Source of the DNA: Leptodontidium sp. MPI-SDFR-AT-0119
Taxonomy: Eukaryota > Ascomycota > Leotiomycetes > Helotiales > Leptodontidiaceae
NCBI GenBank assembly: GCA_020726505.1
Contig: JAHLEZ010000006.1
Coordinates: 1,674,001 to 1,738,000, forward strand
Length of the DNA stretch: 64,000 nt
Reading direction: 5' to 3'
The translations under genes were made by a program, and so were the position numbers. Of this stretch, positions 33,275 through 44,721 are shown piece after piece (position 1 is the first letter of the stretch; each line of letters begins with the position of its first letter). A model generated the notes under the pieces. The model saw only the letters and a list, made by a program, of their open reading frames with translations. It ran no database searches and had not been told where the DNA came from.

Positions 33275-35967
33275 ATGCCACCCACCAGCCAATTAACCCA
33301 CCCTCAAATCTCCTCCTTTGTCACCTCCCACATCCTCCGCCAGAACCTCCCAGCACACGAACCCATCGAAGGCAAGGCCCTGATCCGAGCGTGCCAGCGC
33401 GAGCTCTGCGACGAGTATACGCAGACGGGAGAGGAGTACGCGGCGGATCGTAGGGCGATTGTGGAGTGTATCAAGGGGATGAAGATTAAGGGCGTCTTGA
33501 GGATGTTTAATTTGGGGAAGGGGATGGGGGTTGGGTTTGGACTTGTTGAGGGGACAGGAGAGAGGGGGGACGAAGGAGATGAGGATGAAGAGCAGAGACC
33601 GATGGTTATTTTGGGGGATGTGGCGACAAGTGATGCTGTGGAGGGGAACGAGGATAAGGATGAGGATCAGGGCTATAACCCACCAGATGAACAAGAGGAA
33701 GATGATACACCTCGGGCAGTGCGAGGGGAGGACCATAGGCATGATGCAACTGTGGAAGAAGCGGATGAAGAAGTTGAAGAAGTTGAAGAAGAGGCACCAA
33801 TTGCTCGAGCGTTCTGGTCTGAAGTACCATCAATGGGGCTGGAGCGAAGCAGCCAGCAGGAGTCAATGGACCGCGCAGAAGCTATCCGTACCTCTTCCCC
33901 TCTCTCGAAAGCACGAAACTCAGCTAACCCCGTCTTGACAGGAAACAAAGAAGCATATCAAGCCATGACAGCCAATGCTGTACCCCTCATCCCCCCTCCC
34001 TCCAACCAACCTTCCATGCAAACACCCACCCGAAAGAGAACCAGACCATTCGAAATAGCAGCTAGTGATGATAGCAGCAGTTTCGATCCTATCAGTCCAG
34101 AGAGATATGCGAATTCCACGCCCAGACGCAGCGCGAAGAGGGTGCGTTCAGGCACGCCGTTGAGTGGGAGTCGTAGAAGGAGTGCGCCGGAGGGATGGTC
34201 GCCGAGCAAGGGCGAGAGTCTGGAGACTTTTGAGACTTTGAAACTGAGTCAGAGTTCTGTGGATGGGAAAGCTATGTTTAAGGAGGAGAAACCAAGGGTA
34301 AGTAAACTTCTGCTATTGTGAAAAGACACTTGCTAATTTCTTTCGCCAGGATACCACAGCCCCATGGATTCTCACTGTCATTGACACGTTTCACTCAAAG
34401 TACCCCCGAAAGCCTCTTTAAGCCTAGCAACGGCCAGATCAAATGCCTAGATTGCGATGGGCGGGAATTCAGAATGAGCGGGAACAACACTTTCAACGGC
34501 TTCGAAGCCCACCTTAAAGGCAAAGCCCACAAAGCTAACGTTTCGAAGCGTCTAGAAAATCCTGCATGTCAATACCCGTATCAGGAGTCCTTGCTCTCAA
34601 GTAAAACGAAGGACTTCGGAATGGATTTCAATATCCCTCAACAGCCGATTGCGGTCTTTGCAAATAAGACAACTCCGACATCGAGTGTGGCAGCTTTGGG
34701 TGCTCAGTTCTTCGCTGCTATAGACGCGGATACTCATACCAAAACTATGAAATTGTCATTTTTGGAGGCTCGGCAGAATAATGCGGAACAGAAGGCCAAT
34801 GAACGGATCGAGAAGCTGGATGCGAGTATAGAAGCATCGAATGAGAAGATCCAGGGTCTATCAGGCGAGGTCACGGAGAAAGTGGAAGCATCGGAAGATA
34901 GGTTGAGAAGCGAGATACAGGAGATCAATGAGCGGCTGGACTCGACGCAGAGTAGGAATGATGAGCAGCTGAAAGAATTGGAAACTCGCATCGCCGAGAC
35001 CTCGGAGGACTGCGAAGTCAGACTGGATAAATTATTCACCACTATGGCGAAGTCGGATCATCGCAATATTGAGAATATTGACGATCTGAAAGCCCTTCTG
35101 CGGAAATCTGACGAAGCTTCTGAAAAGCAATTGTCGAATCTGCAGGCCAAGATTGTGGATTTGGAACAGTTGAATACTGGATCGCAGCGCTATGAAATCG
35201 AAACGAGTATCAGAGAATTGGAGGCGTTTGACTTGGAAACCAGACATCTTCGTGCTTTAATGGAATCTAGACTTGATGCTATCGACCAGGCGGTCAGGGA
35301 ATCGAAAGAGCACCGCGCTGCTCTCGAAGCTCAGATCAAGGAACTGCAGACATCTCACCAGGAAGCGAGGACGCTCATTTCTGAACTCCAGACTCGCATC
35401 GATGCTTTCGAGCAGGCAAACACTTGTAAAGAGGAAGAATTCCATGACTTGGAAGTCAACATCCAAGTGCATACTGAGGATATCCAACGGCAGCGTGACA
35501 GTAATCTGAGCTACCAGAAGACGATCAAGGATCAAATCGAAGCGCATTTCCAACACACGGAAAAAAGCGCCAATTCTGCTCAGAAAGCAGCGCTTAAGCG
35601 CGAAGAAGAAGCACTTGAGAGAGAAAAGGCGTTGGAAGAGAGACTGGAGAGGATGTTTGAGAAGAAGATCGCGAAGATGGAGAAGGTTCATGAGGAGGAG
35701 AGGGAGCGCAGTAGGAAGAAGATCCAGCGGCTAGAGGGGAAGCTGAAGGAGCTGCAAGGCGATTTCGATTTCTCGCAGACGGGGGTTGGGTCTATTATTG
35801 AGGACCTGGAGGGGGCGTTGGGGAGTGTTGAGGGGTTGAAGGAGAAGGTTGAGGTGTTAGAGGGGGTGGCGAGGGGGATGGGAGTGGGTGTGGGAGTTGG
35901 TTTGGGTTTGATGCGGGGGAGTGTCAGGGCTGTGAGTGAGAGTGAGAGGAGGCAAGTAGCTGTTTGA
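33275..35967 (+). CDS. Coiled-coil protein with atypical C2H2 finger (tandem copy 2), unknown function
   Basis: Exon 1 is 33275-34297 (341 codons). Exon 2 is modelled as 34360-35967, using the distal acceptor ACCACAG, which keeps the frame open (876 aa). Exon 1 encodes a small N-terminal domain (QISSFVTSHILRQNLPAHEP), a very acidic stretch and basic Ser/Pro-rich sequence (RKRTRPF, PRRSAKRVRS). Exon 2 begins with the finger C370-x2-C373-x18-H392-x5-H398 (IKCLDCDGREF...FEAHLKGKAHKANV) and then about 420 residues of continuous coiled coil. The usual-looking acceptor CGCCAG at 34349 would give DTTAPWILTVIDTFHSKYP, which resembles copy 1, but that frame ends unless one C of a C5 run is removed (see findings). 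Function unknown. Confidence 0.7.
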
Positions 35968-37375
35968 TAGTGGTTTTATCGTTGGACCTGTTTGTTCAGG
36001 TTAGAATTGTCTTTTAGATTTAGATACCCTGTTCTTTGGCGAGGAGTTTTGGAACGTATGGAGTTAGGACGGCAGAGTTACTGGGCAGCCTTTTGGATAT
36101 CGGATATCAAATTTAGGTGCACGCATTCCTACGTATTTGATGGTTGTCATGTTAGAACCGTACGAATAGGCATTGAACGAAGCTCGACAGTTCTCTGTAT
36201 TCTTTCATCAGCGTACCTCTGGCATGATCAACACGAACTGCTCTCTAACCTCGCCTTCTCTTTCTAAAGTAAGCCGAACCGGGTATCGTTGTCATTTCCT
36301 ATTCCTCGTCCCACACCATGCTGTGTGTTGTGAAGCCAAGACCTCGCTCGCTTACAACCAGCCCTACCAGTAAGCCGATGAGCTTGCCTTCTTTATCAGT
36401 CATTGATTCAGGTCTCCCAACTACCAGATTCTCTGACTAACCAGCTACTGGAACTTCCTTCCCTGATATCTTCAATTCTAGTCCAGTTTTGAATACCGTA
36501 AAGTAGCTAATCAGGTTGGATGTTTTTCGCCCCCATATGAACATCGTACATATCACGTAAGCGCTATCTCTCGTCGTAAATTACACGGTACGCTTTTCCG
36601 GTACACCTCACGAGTTGGGAAAGTGGGTTACGAAATACTGCTTGTACTATTGGATGGTACTGTATACCATTCCTTGACTTGGGAGTGTGGATGGAGTGCG
36701 GCGCGATTAGAGCAGCAGCAAAGTGGAGATTATCATTCAGCTTTCAGCCTTGAGGGCTTTACTTGGCTAGGGTAGATAGATGGATAGATAGCTACTGGTA
36801 TCGCCGTGTACGGACGGGGATATGGTTATCTGCTATCGGTTGGTTGGACCGCGGATGAGTGAGTGATTTTGGATAATGGTGAGGTGAGATTCGGGGGTTC
36901 AGCTCCTGTGTATATATGATATGTGTGCCTGGCTGGGTTGGGTTTTTGGACTTGGTCGTCCTTCGTCCTTGCCTACCCCTTAACTTCAAGTCTTTGTCTC
37001 TATCGCTGCGAGATATACCTTTTTTGTTCTTGCTTGAAAAGAGAACTTAAGAGGATATATTAATGAAGACGCGGTGGTCCATTTTGTTGTTTAGGTTGCA
37101 TCTCGAGCTACTCGCTTTCGTTGAATTTCGATCATTCGGTATTACTTCCGATTTGGAGAGAATTGTTCACTTGTAGCGTTGGAAGAGAAGGTCTTTTGGG
37201 ATAGGTTTTAAGCCATCTAACATCATGCCGAAAAAAACAATGGGCAGATGGACCGATTCCTCTGATGTCCCCACCGAAGCAAACTCCAGAGGCATGTTAG
37301 CCACCTACCTATTCCTTCTCAACTCCGTCAACACACATCTCAAATATAGTCCATTTTCCCTTCGACAAAAGCAAA
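35968..37375. other. Intergenic region
   Basis: 1.4 kb without supported coding sequence. A TAGATAGATGGATAGATAG simple repeat lies near 36775. The end is the promoter of the hemerythrin-like gene. Confidence 0.55.
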
Positions 37376-38208
37376 ATGCCCAAAGCTGACTTTTTACATC
37401 TCAAGTACTCGCCCGAAACAATCAGAGTCGCAACAGAAATGACACTCGCCCACAACATATTCATCCGCAACCTCAACGCCATGTACCTCCAATACTCACA
37501 CATCCACTCACCAACCGACATAGCCGACTTTCTGACCTTCTGCCAAGCCTTCTACATAGCACTGCACCACCACCACTGGGGCGAAGAGAAATTCTTCTTC
37601 CCGGCCGTGGAGAAATACACAAAACAACCTGGTCTGATGTCCACGAATGTCAGCCAACATCAAGCGTTCGATGCTGGACTCGAGGCCTTCAATGATTATG
37701 TGAAGAGTGTTAAGCCTGAGGAGTATGATGCGGAGAGGTTTAGGGAGCTGTTGGATGGGTTTGGGGGTGTGCTGGAGGCGCATTTGAGGGAGGAGATTGG
37801 GACGCTTTTGAGCTTGGAGAGGTTTGGGTGGAGGGAGTTGAAGGGGGCTTGGGATGAGTTGGAGAGGGCTGTTATAGATGATATGGGGAATAAGGTGCGT
37901 TTTGTTGGCTTTTTTTTACTACGCTTCTCGCTTGACTTTCAGATTTTATCTTGAGCGAGCGCTTCTAGGACCATGTATAGGGTCCTTCTTGCTAACTATA
38001 TGAGCAGGACTTGGTTTTACCAGTTGGACTGGGTGCCAATGATACGACTTTCGAAGGTGGTATTCATGCTTGGTGGCCACCGTTTCCTTTTTTCGTGCCG
38101 TATCTGGTTAAGTTCTGGTATATGCGGAAGCATAGAGGGGCGTGGAGATTTTGCCCGTGCGATGTCTTTGGGAAGCCGAGGGAGTTGGCGTTCTTAGGGG
38201 AGAAGTGA
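37376..38208 (+). CDS. Hemerythrin-like (HHE) cation-binding protein
   Basis: Exons 37376-37894 and 38008-38208 (GTGCGT...GAGCAG) give 239 aa. The four-helix HHE pattern is visible: MTLAHNIFIRNLNAMYL, HHHHWGEEKFFFPAVE, SQHQAFDAGLEAFNDYV and VLEAHLREEIGTLLSLE. The His and Glu residues of these motifs would bind a di-iron centre. The C-terminal extension (GGIHAWWPPFPFFVPYLVKF ... MRKHRGAWRFCPC) is typical of fungal members, which often lie near membranes. The precise role (oxygen or redox sensing, iron storage, detoxification) cannot be read from the sequence. The start is the first ATG of the open frame, close to a CAAA leader. Confidence 0.88.
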
Positions 38209-39349
38209 TGTGATATGAGGAGATAGATGAATGGAGGAGCAAGCGGAACAAGCGAAGTGATTGAAAATGGGGATCTAATAGAATTGCATTTGGGGTCGAC
38301 TTTCTTTTTTCGGGGTGCAAGGGAAGCAGGATAAGAGATAGTTGGATAGGGATTTGATGAAAAAGACACTCGTCCTGACATCTTAGAATGACATCAACCT
38401 GAAGCAAGAAGGACACCTGGTACACCTGCCAAGTCAACACATGTTAGAACAATAATCAAGAGGGACAATTCCAAGTTTCCTTCGTCTGTTTGTCTCCACT
38501 GGCTTGAGGTTTTGCGACAGAGATATGTCATTCATTTTAACTTACCAGAATTAAGGTCTGAGAGCCCGAGCCGTCGAATATTTGTCTCAACGCTATGAGC
38601 GCTTCTGAAGGAAGCGAGAAAAAAACAATGAAAACAAGAAAAACAAAGCTATTATTGACTGACAAATCCAAACACTCCTTTCCATTCAACTGATCGATAC
38701 TCGTCGCAAGAACTTGAATTTGATGACTAGATTCGTAGAAGTTCCATACCTTTTAATTTATAAAATAAGTACTGGCAGACAAATACTCCCTAGTACAGAA
38801 ATGCCGAGAAACAAGCATCGCCGTCGCCCCCCTTTTCAGTCCTGCAATAAAGTTTCGCTTTGACAGCGGAAGCGTTTCCCAAAGCGGGCTGATGTCCGTT
38901 GCGAGGGCTTTGGCAGTGGCGGCTGGGCTGAAGTGGCCCGAGCCCAGGGCCTCGCCATGTGAAATAATCAGATTGATCGACAACTCCAACCAACACTCGA
39001 CGCATAAAGATCGACCGTGGCCCTCAATTGATGATATTTTAGGATTCTGCACTTGTTGCTATGCTGATTGAAACGTATGAACGGGATTGTGTCGTATAAT
39101 TGGAAGAAGAAAGAAGTGGACGATTACGACAAGAGACGCAAGAAAGATCGACGTTTGATCGAGTCTGGGAAGGCTGAAGCCTCACCTCGCACCAACAGCC
39201 CAGCAGGTACAGACGCATAAATACACGACACTTGCAGATCAGCTCAAGTTCTCACCTCTTCAGATTCTCAACATATCTCCCATTAAATACGGCTCTTTTC
39301 TACTCGCGACTGAACGATCCAGCCTTCAATTCCACAACTCACTCGCAAA
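38209..39349. other. Intergenic region
   Basis: 1.1 kb with poly-A-rich segments (38620-38650). A minus-strand frame at 38753-39052 has no motif and is not annotated. The last 150 bp is the CT/CA-rich leader of the gene at 39350. Confidence 0.55.
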
Positions 39350-40324
39350 ATGCCAACCTACCTCCTCCACGGATTCCGCTGGGATCGCGTAAGCATCCGC
39401 GTTCACATTGTAGTGCACGACCTTGAAGACGCAGCTCCAGAATGGATAGTCGCGCCCGCAACCTCCGTCACACTCCTCAATTCCTTCTACACGCTCTTCG
39501 ACTTCCTGCCGCCCTCGAACCCGCCGCCTGCATCTTACTCTCTCGCGTCTGCGGCTGATAAAGTAGTGGTGGAGGATGAGGCAGGGACTGGTAACGGGAC
39601 GAGGACATTGAAGGATGCGAAGAAGGGGAGTATTGGATCATTTAGAGAATTGGTCAGACGGCCGAAGAGCACGGGCGGCGGTGCGTTATTAGGAGGGAAA
39701 GAGAAGGAGAAGGAGAAAGACAAAAACACAAATGGCGAACCAGGGAGGGAGGTCCAGAGGCCAACACCCATATCTACACCCTCCACAAGCATGAAAGCGG
39801 CGACGAAAACCAAACCAGAAAAGAAACCCACCTTCAACGACTGGAGTGCCGTGAAACTAGTGGAGCAGCATGATCCGGACGATTTGGCGGCTGTGAGCCA
39901 ACCCTATGCGTACGTGGCGGATTATATGATCGAGATACCGCTGGGCGCTTCCATCACGGAGGAAATGGCGAAATATGATACCAAGATGAAGGAGGAGGAG
40001 TCGCCATTGAGTGCGCCTGGGACGCCGGCGACGCCAGGTAGTAGTGGTAATGAGAAGGGGGAGTTACACACGCCGCCGCTGAGTGCGAGGGAGATCAGGA
40101 GGAGGAGTCGAAGGCTGGGGTGGTTTGAGAAGTTGAGGGATGGATTGCAGAAGGGAGAGGAGATTGGTTGGTTTGTTGTTGTGTGTGGAGATGAAGAGAG
40201 GAAGGCGCCGAGTGTTATTAGTGAGGAGGGTGGGAGTGAGGGGAGTGAGGAGGTGGAGAAGCCTCCTAGGAGTGCTGGATTGAGAGGCTTCTTTGGGAAG
40301 AAGAAGAATATACCTGGGGAGTAA
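39350..40324 (+). CDS. Conserved fungal protein of unknown function
   Basis: Single-exon frame of 324 aa. The N-terminus MPTYLLHGFRWDRVSIRVHI, followed by VHDLEDAAPEWIVAPATS and LLNSFYTLFDFLP, has the look of a conserved folded domain that I have seen in many Pezizomycotina hypothetical proteins. A disordered Lys/Ser/Thr-rich middle (95-165) is followed by a second conserved-looking block, NDWSAVKLVEQHDPDDLAAV ... YAYVADYMIEIPLG, and then RRLGWFEKLRDGLQKGEEIG with WFVVVCGDEER. A basic C-terminal end follows. There is no signal peptide or membrane helix. It is convergent with DPH5, 73 bp apart. Confidence 0.8.
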   Translation: MPTYLLHGFRWDRVSIRVHIVVHDLEDAAPEWIVAPATSVTLLNSFYTLFDFLPPSNPPPASYSLASAADKVVVEDEAGTGNGTRTLKDAKKGSIGSFRELVRRPKSTGGGALLGGKEKEKEKDKNTNGEPGREVQRPTPISTPSTSMKAATKTKPEKKPTFNDWSAVKLVEQHDPDDLAAVSQPYAYVADYMIEIPLGASITEEMAKYDTKMKEEESPLSAPGTPATPGSSGNEKGELHTPPLSAREIRRRSRRLGWFEKLRDGLQKGEEIGWFVVVCGDEERKAPSVISEEGGSEGSEEVEKPPRSAGLRGFFGKKKNIPGE

Positions 40325-40397
40325 TGTTTTGGTCAGAGTTAAAGTGTACAAAAAGTAGGAATATCCGAATATGCAAGTAATCAAACGTTCTCATATT

Positions 40398-41421
40398 TTA
40401 TTGCTTGCCCTCATAATCCCTCTTCCAGATCCTATCCCAGGTCTCCTTATCCACCGCAAACTCCCTCACATAATCACTCTCCAATTCATGTGTCCTTCTA
40501 CCCAGCAGAACCAAACTGTGTAGCGGTCCACCCAGCACCTCATCAGCCTCACATAGCTGCTTCAACGTCCCACTAACGAACTTCTCACTCTTCCCACCCA
40601 CCCTCGCCGCTCCTACCGCAAGACTCTCCTCATCATACACTCCCCCCTCCCCAGCCTCCTTCTTAACATCCTCAATCTCCAACATCTGCGCCGCGCACTG
40701 CCCAACAGTCATATACCTCGGCGGTTCGTAAACCTTTCTACCCCTTGCCATATTTTCCAGACTCTGTTCCTTAACCTTGATGTCCAACAGTACTAAAGTA
40801 TGCAGCCCAATCGTGCGATTCTCACGGATGCGGTCGTAGAATGAGGCGGGCTTCCAGTTATCGGTGAAGAAAACCATCGATACCGTCTGTCCGAAATTGT
40901 AGAGTTGCAGACCGGTTGCCCCGATTGCGGACATGATTGAGGCGTTGGGGATGCTGCTGATTGGGATGGAGAGTTCGCGGGCGCGGAGGACGAGGTCGGT
41001 GTGTGTTGTTGCTCTGTACATTAGAAAAGGTCATTAGTAGTTGTTCCGATACATGGAGATTCTGGGGAAGGGGAAGGGTATGTACCCAAAAGGATCTCCA
41101 ACGACGAGGAACGCAACGTCTACATTCTGCGCATCCCTCAAGATCTCATCACTAGCACTCTCCACCATCTCTCGATCTGCGATAATGACTTCCCGGCCAT
41201 AGTATTTCTCCTACTATCCATCAGCGTCAGTCACATACTCCTGGCCCTCCAAAAAGTGCAGTCTGCGCGGGCTGGAAAATACTTACAAGAACTGGCTTAT
41301 CAACAAGTAAAATACTGGTGTAAGCTTCGAGGTAGACGCGCGAGCATTTCTTGACGACTTCTAGCCCTTTGACTGTTATATCCGTCTCGTCAGAAAGACC
41401 AAGACCGATTAGGTAGAGCAT
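40398..41421 (-). CDS. DPH5: Diphthine methyl ester synthase
   Basis: Exons 41421-41287, 41210-41086 and 41013-40398 join in frame to 291 aa. [20 protein letters not shown] and [11 protein letters not shown] are the signature N-terminus. [20 protein letters not shown] spans the second splice, and [20 protein letters not shown] with [19 protein letters not shown] forms the SAM-binding core. The C-terminus has [17 protein letters not shown]. The enzyme adds methyl groups from S-adenosylmethionine to the diphthine intermediate on the histidine of translation elongation factor 2, in the cytosol. Length and motifs match the family and nothing is missing. It is divergent from SNU23, sharing a 267-bp promoter region. 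Confidence 0.96.
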
Positions 41422-41688
41422 CTTGGGAGTTGTGGATGTGATGATTGTGCATTGAAAGTTGGACTGAATGTCGGTTTGGAGGGGTCAAATTTAGATTTTG
41501 ACCCCGCGTGTTTGCTCTGTTTGCTTTCTTTTCGAGCTAAAAAGTTCCCTGGATCGCGTCGACTCTAACCTGCAGATATCTTGGAGCTTCGCGGCCATCT
41601 ACACCACCTCTAAACCCTCCACAAACTACTCCTGTTTACGAAACGATACACGACCATTCGCTCTACATAACAAAACACAACCGCAATC
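41422..41688. promoter_or_regulatory. Shared divergent promoter region of DPH5 and SNU23
   Basis: The 267 bp between two opposed start codons must hold both promoters and leaders. No TATA box or recognised operator is evident. Confidence 0.6.
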
Positions 41689-42399
41689 ATGTCCGCTCCC
41701 AAGAAAGGCGCCTACGAAAACGCCGCCTCAGACACCGACTTCAGAAAGAAATTCGACCGCGCTGAATACGCCCAGAAAGCCTCTGAGCGCGAAGCCAAAG
41801 AGAAAGAAGAATCCAAAGCTCGATACGAAGCCAAGCTCGCCGGTAAAAAATACTACGCACCCCTCACCGGCGAGGAAACACTCACATCCGCACGCGCATC
41901 CCGTCTCGACGTCTCCGCCAATGTAGGGAAAGTGACGTTGATGCCCGCGGGGGCTGCGACGGGCAAGAGGGGTCGCGGAGCGGGTTTCTATTGTAAGGAG
42001 TGTGATTTGACGTTTAAGGATAATTTGCAGTGGGTGGAACATGAGAATAGTATGCAGCATCTAAGGGCGATTGGGCAGACGGGCGAGGTTAAGAGGGCGA
42101 CGGTTGAGGAGGTTAGGGCGAGGATTGATCTTATTTGGGGGAGGATGGAGGAGGAGAGAAGGGGGGATGTTAAAACGCTTGGGGAGAGATTGGAGGTTAG
42201 GAGGGAGGAGGAGGAGAAGAGACGCGAGGAGAGGAGGGAGAAGAGACGGGAGGTGGTGGAGAAGCAGAAGGTTGAGAGGGAGGAGGGCGTTAAAGTTAAG
42301 AAGGAGTATGGGGATGATGTTAGGGTTGAGGGGGAGCATGATGAGGAAGATATGATGGCTAGTATGGGAATCACTGGATTTGGAACTTCGAAAAAGTGA
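41689..42399 (+). CDS. SNU23: U4/U6.U5 tri-snRNP protein SNU23 (ZMAT2)
   Basis: Single exon, 236 aa. The N-terminus (TDFRKKFDRAEYAQKASERE) and the Lys/Glu-rich helix up to KYYAPLTGEETLTSARASRL are typical of SNU23/ZMAT2. The U1-type zinc finger is GFYCKECDLTFKDNLQWVEH followed by ENSMQHLRA, giving C-x2-C and H-x5-H ligands. A long charged helix (RARIDLIWGRMEEERRG, then EEK/RRE repeats) follows, ending in DEEDMMASMGITGFGTSKK. It is a nuclear spliceosomal protein, acting before activation of the B complex near the U6-5' splice site. The sequence is complete. Confidence 0.94.
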   Translation: MSAPKKGAYENAASDTDFRKKFDRAEYAQKASEREAKEKEESKARYEAKLAGKKYYAPLTGEETLTSARASRLDVSANVGKVTLMPAGAATGKRGRGAGFYCKECDLTFKDNLQWVEHENSMQHLRAIGQTGEVKRATVEEVRARIDLIWGRMEEERRGDVKTLGERLEVRREEEEKRREERREKRREVVEKQKVEREEGVKVKKEYGDDVRVEGEHDEEDMMASMGITGFGTSKK

Positions 42400-42576
42400 G
42401 GGCTGGGACTATTTTGATATTAGCGATGGCGTTAGGAGTTTAGAATCTGAATCTTGTCTACTACCCAAGTCATGAAACTGGATTTTCATGAATTTCAGGT
42501 AACTTAAGATCCGTCATTCAAAAATTTCGCCAATATAACTCACAGTCTCAGTAGAATCTAGCCCCGTCGCGGCCCT

Positions 42577-43353
42577 CTAGCCTTCACTCAAGATCTCAAA
42601 ACTCGACAACCCTCCTATACTCAGGAACTCTATCTCAGGCGGATCGGTGACAGCTACCCCTGCATCCCTCTGCCTAGTATTTATTTTCTCCCTCCAGAAA
42701 ACCTCGACAGCTCTATTCGTCACCCTCTCGATCCTCTCACCCGATCTCCCATCATGCTTCCTAACCAAAACCAGCTTCTTCAGCCTCAAGAAGGGAGCCA
42801 TCGAAATTGTCGAGAAGCAGTATTGTCTATGTCTAAATCCTAGAACAGTGAGATTTGCGACTCGTGCCAGGTCGCCTCTCAGTGTTCTATCATCCCCGGG
42901 AAGAGCTTGAGAGCTAGTACTTACGTGAGAGCTGGATGGCGATCCCCACCATGTATGACATCGTACAACCAGCATATCTTTCTCCAAATCGAAGAAGACC
43001 TCCTTCTTGCCATCACACTCATCAAGTTCGATCAACGTATACCGTTCCAGCGCTACTTCTCGCGCTTCGCTGTTTACGTGTAACAGCGCTGGGACGCCAC
43101 GGCGCGGACCTAAGCATCGTGAGATATACCGCTCTTTTCCGTCTGTGTAGGTGAAGTGGGAGTTGGAGGTATGGGGAGTGGAGCAGTTGTATTCTGGGAG
43201 GGAGGGAGAAGTTGCCCAGAATCCGTGGATTTGAGTTATGAGGAGCGTGAGGGGTAGGATAGGAGGGAGTGCGTGGGAGAATATTAAGAGGCGGAGTTCG
43301 GTTGGGAGGGACGGGAAGAGGGGGAAGGTTTTTGGTGTTGGTGATGTTGACAT
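42577..43353 (-). CDS. 2EXR-domain protein (cluster member 1)
   Basis: 258 aa from ATG 43353; an upstream in-frame ATG would add 33 residues, but the domain normally starts close to the N-terminus. The 2EXR pattern is FPLFPSLPTELRLLIFSHAL followed by GVPALLHVNSEAREVALERY and FFDLEKDMLVVR. The rest holds a Leu-rich stretch (LARVANLTVLGFRHRQYCF) usual for the family. 2EXR proteins are abundant in Leotiomycetes, and their role is unknown. A GTAAGT at about 42918 has no partner that keeps the frame, so I treat the gene as intronless. Three more 2EXR genes lie at 47.8-54.2 kb on the same strand. Confidence 0.85.
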   Translation of the reverse strand: MSTSPTPKTFPLFPSLPTELRLLIFSHALPPILPLTLLITQIHGFWATSPSLPEYNCSTPHTSNSHFTYTDGKERYISRCLGPRRGVPALLHVNSEAREVALERYTLIELDECDGKKEVFFDLEKDMLVVRCHTWWGSPSSSHVSTSSQALPGDDRTLRGDLARVANLTVLGFRHRQYCFSTISMAPFLRLKKLVLVRKHDGRSGERIERVTNRAVEVFWREKINTRQRDAGVAVTDPPEIEFLSIGGLSSFEILSEG

Positions 43354-44544
43354 TTTGGAAAGAGTTTGTATTGGTATTGCTATAGCTTGATGGGACGGAC
43401 AGAGCGGATTGGACTTGAAGAGTTGGTTAGAAAACAGGCGGAAAAAATACAATGGTTATTTCTAGGCGCTGTAAGGTCTGTTTTGTCAGTGGTTCGACTC
43501 TATTCTTTTTCAAGTTTTTTGTTCTGGAAACCTGACGCGGGTTCAAAGCTGCTGCCGTTTTTAGTTTCTCAAACATCAAGCAGGATCAGGAAATGCTATC
43601 GTGGCTGGCCGACTTGGTCAAATGCTTGAACTAGCAAACAATATCTAGCTTTTAAATAATCTTGTCCAACGCAGAATGTATTTAGTTTATCATACTGACT
43701 GCTTTTGTTGCTGGTAACCCGTTTGAAATTACACTACACATTGACAGTCGAGTGGTCTTGATTTAGTTTCCTTTCTTTTCAAAGAACATTGAACTAACGT
43801 TCGTCCCTACGTGCCGAGAAACCCTGCGCGCCGAGAAAAACGATAGGTACTTTGACTTTAACCAGCTTGAACTCTATGCACACATCGAGGGTTTCTATAC
43901 TTTTATAGATGTTATAATCCGTGGCTACTCTGAAACACCCTAAACCTATCTCATTAGAAAATTACGCTCACACCGTCAGCTTTTCGCTGCATCTGCGGGC
44001 AGTCTCCTTTTATAACATAACAAAATCCCTCAAGCACAGCTCTATTATGTACCTTTTATTACCCTTATTATATATGATAGAATCGTATCTAAGCTCTATA
44101 GCCTTATTATTAAGCTGGAAATTATTATTAGCTTTGTGGCTGCTGTGGTATGCAAATTCATGCTTGATCGCCACCAGTGTTAGTACCTCACAAGCCACCC
44201 AATTTTCGGTTGGCGCGACCGACCCTGCATGGCCCATGATTACCACATCAGCTGACTGAATTTCACTTATGGAATCATTTGCCAAACTTGTTGGCTCTTA
44301 GGACCTGTGGCTAACGCGAGGCTGGCTAGTTGCTAAACGAGACTTGCCAACCAGGGAATAGGATTCCGGAACCTAGGATGGATGCCGCGACCGGTTGAAG
44401 CAGAGTGATTCCAGGACGCATAGCACCCGGGCATTCGAAAAATTGTGGTTGGCGCAGAGTAAAGTGTGTCTGTCAGTCGCGATCTTCTATTGGGCCCTAG
44501 AGTCGCCCTGCTTCTTTGTTGCCACTCATCTGGACTAGCGTCAT

Positions 44545-44570
44545 GCAAGATACTTTTGCTCCGCAGCCTT
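44545..44570 (+). repeat. Directly repeated 26-bp motif, copy 1
   Basis: GCAAGATACTTTTGC followed by four variable bases and CAGCCTT. The same arrangement occurs at 44722-44747. The core is an imperfect palindrome (GCAA...TTGC). Confidence 0.75.
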
Positions 44571-44721
44571 GCCTCATTCTTATGTTCATTCCCTCGCTCT
44601 CAAACATGATCACCGATTCCATCGAATCACCTATCAGAAGTGCTGATATCTAGATTCCTCTTCCGTGGCCTTCTTGACTCTTGATAGGAGCATGAACCAC
44701 ACCTCAGCTTGCTGTGATCAA

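Noticed and set aside
36780..36800. GATA-type simple repeat near 36775 as a possible CRISPR-like or tandem array
   Set aside because: Only a few four-base units; an ordinary microsatellite in a eukaryotic genome.
42900..42925. Intron in the 2EXR gene at a GTAAGT on the minus strand
   Set aside because: The nearest AG gives a 38-nt segment that is not a multiple of three and would break an otherwise open frame.
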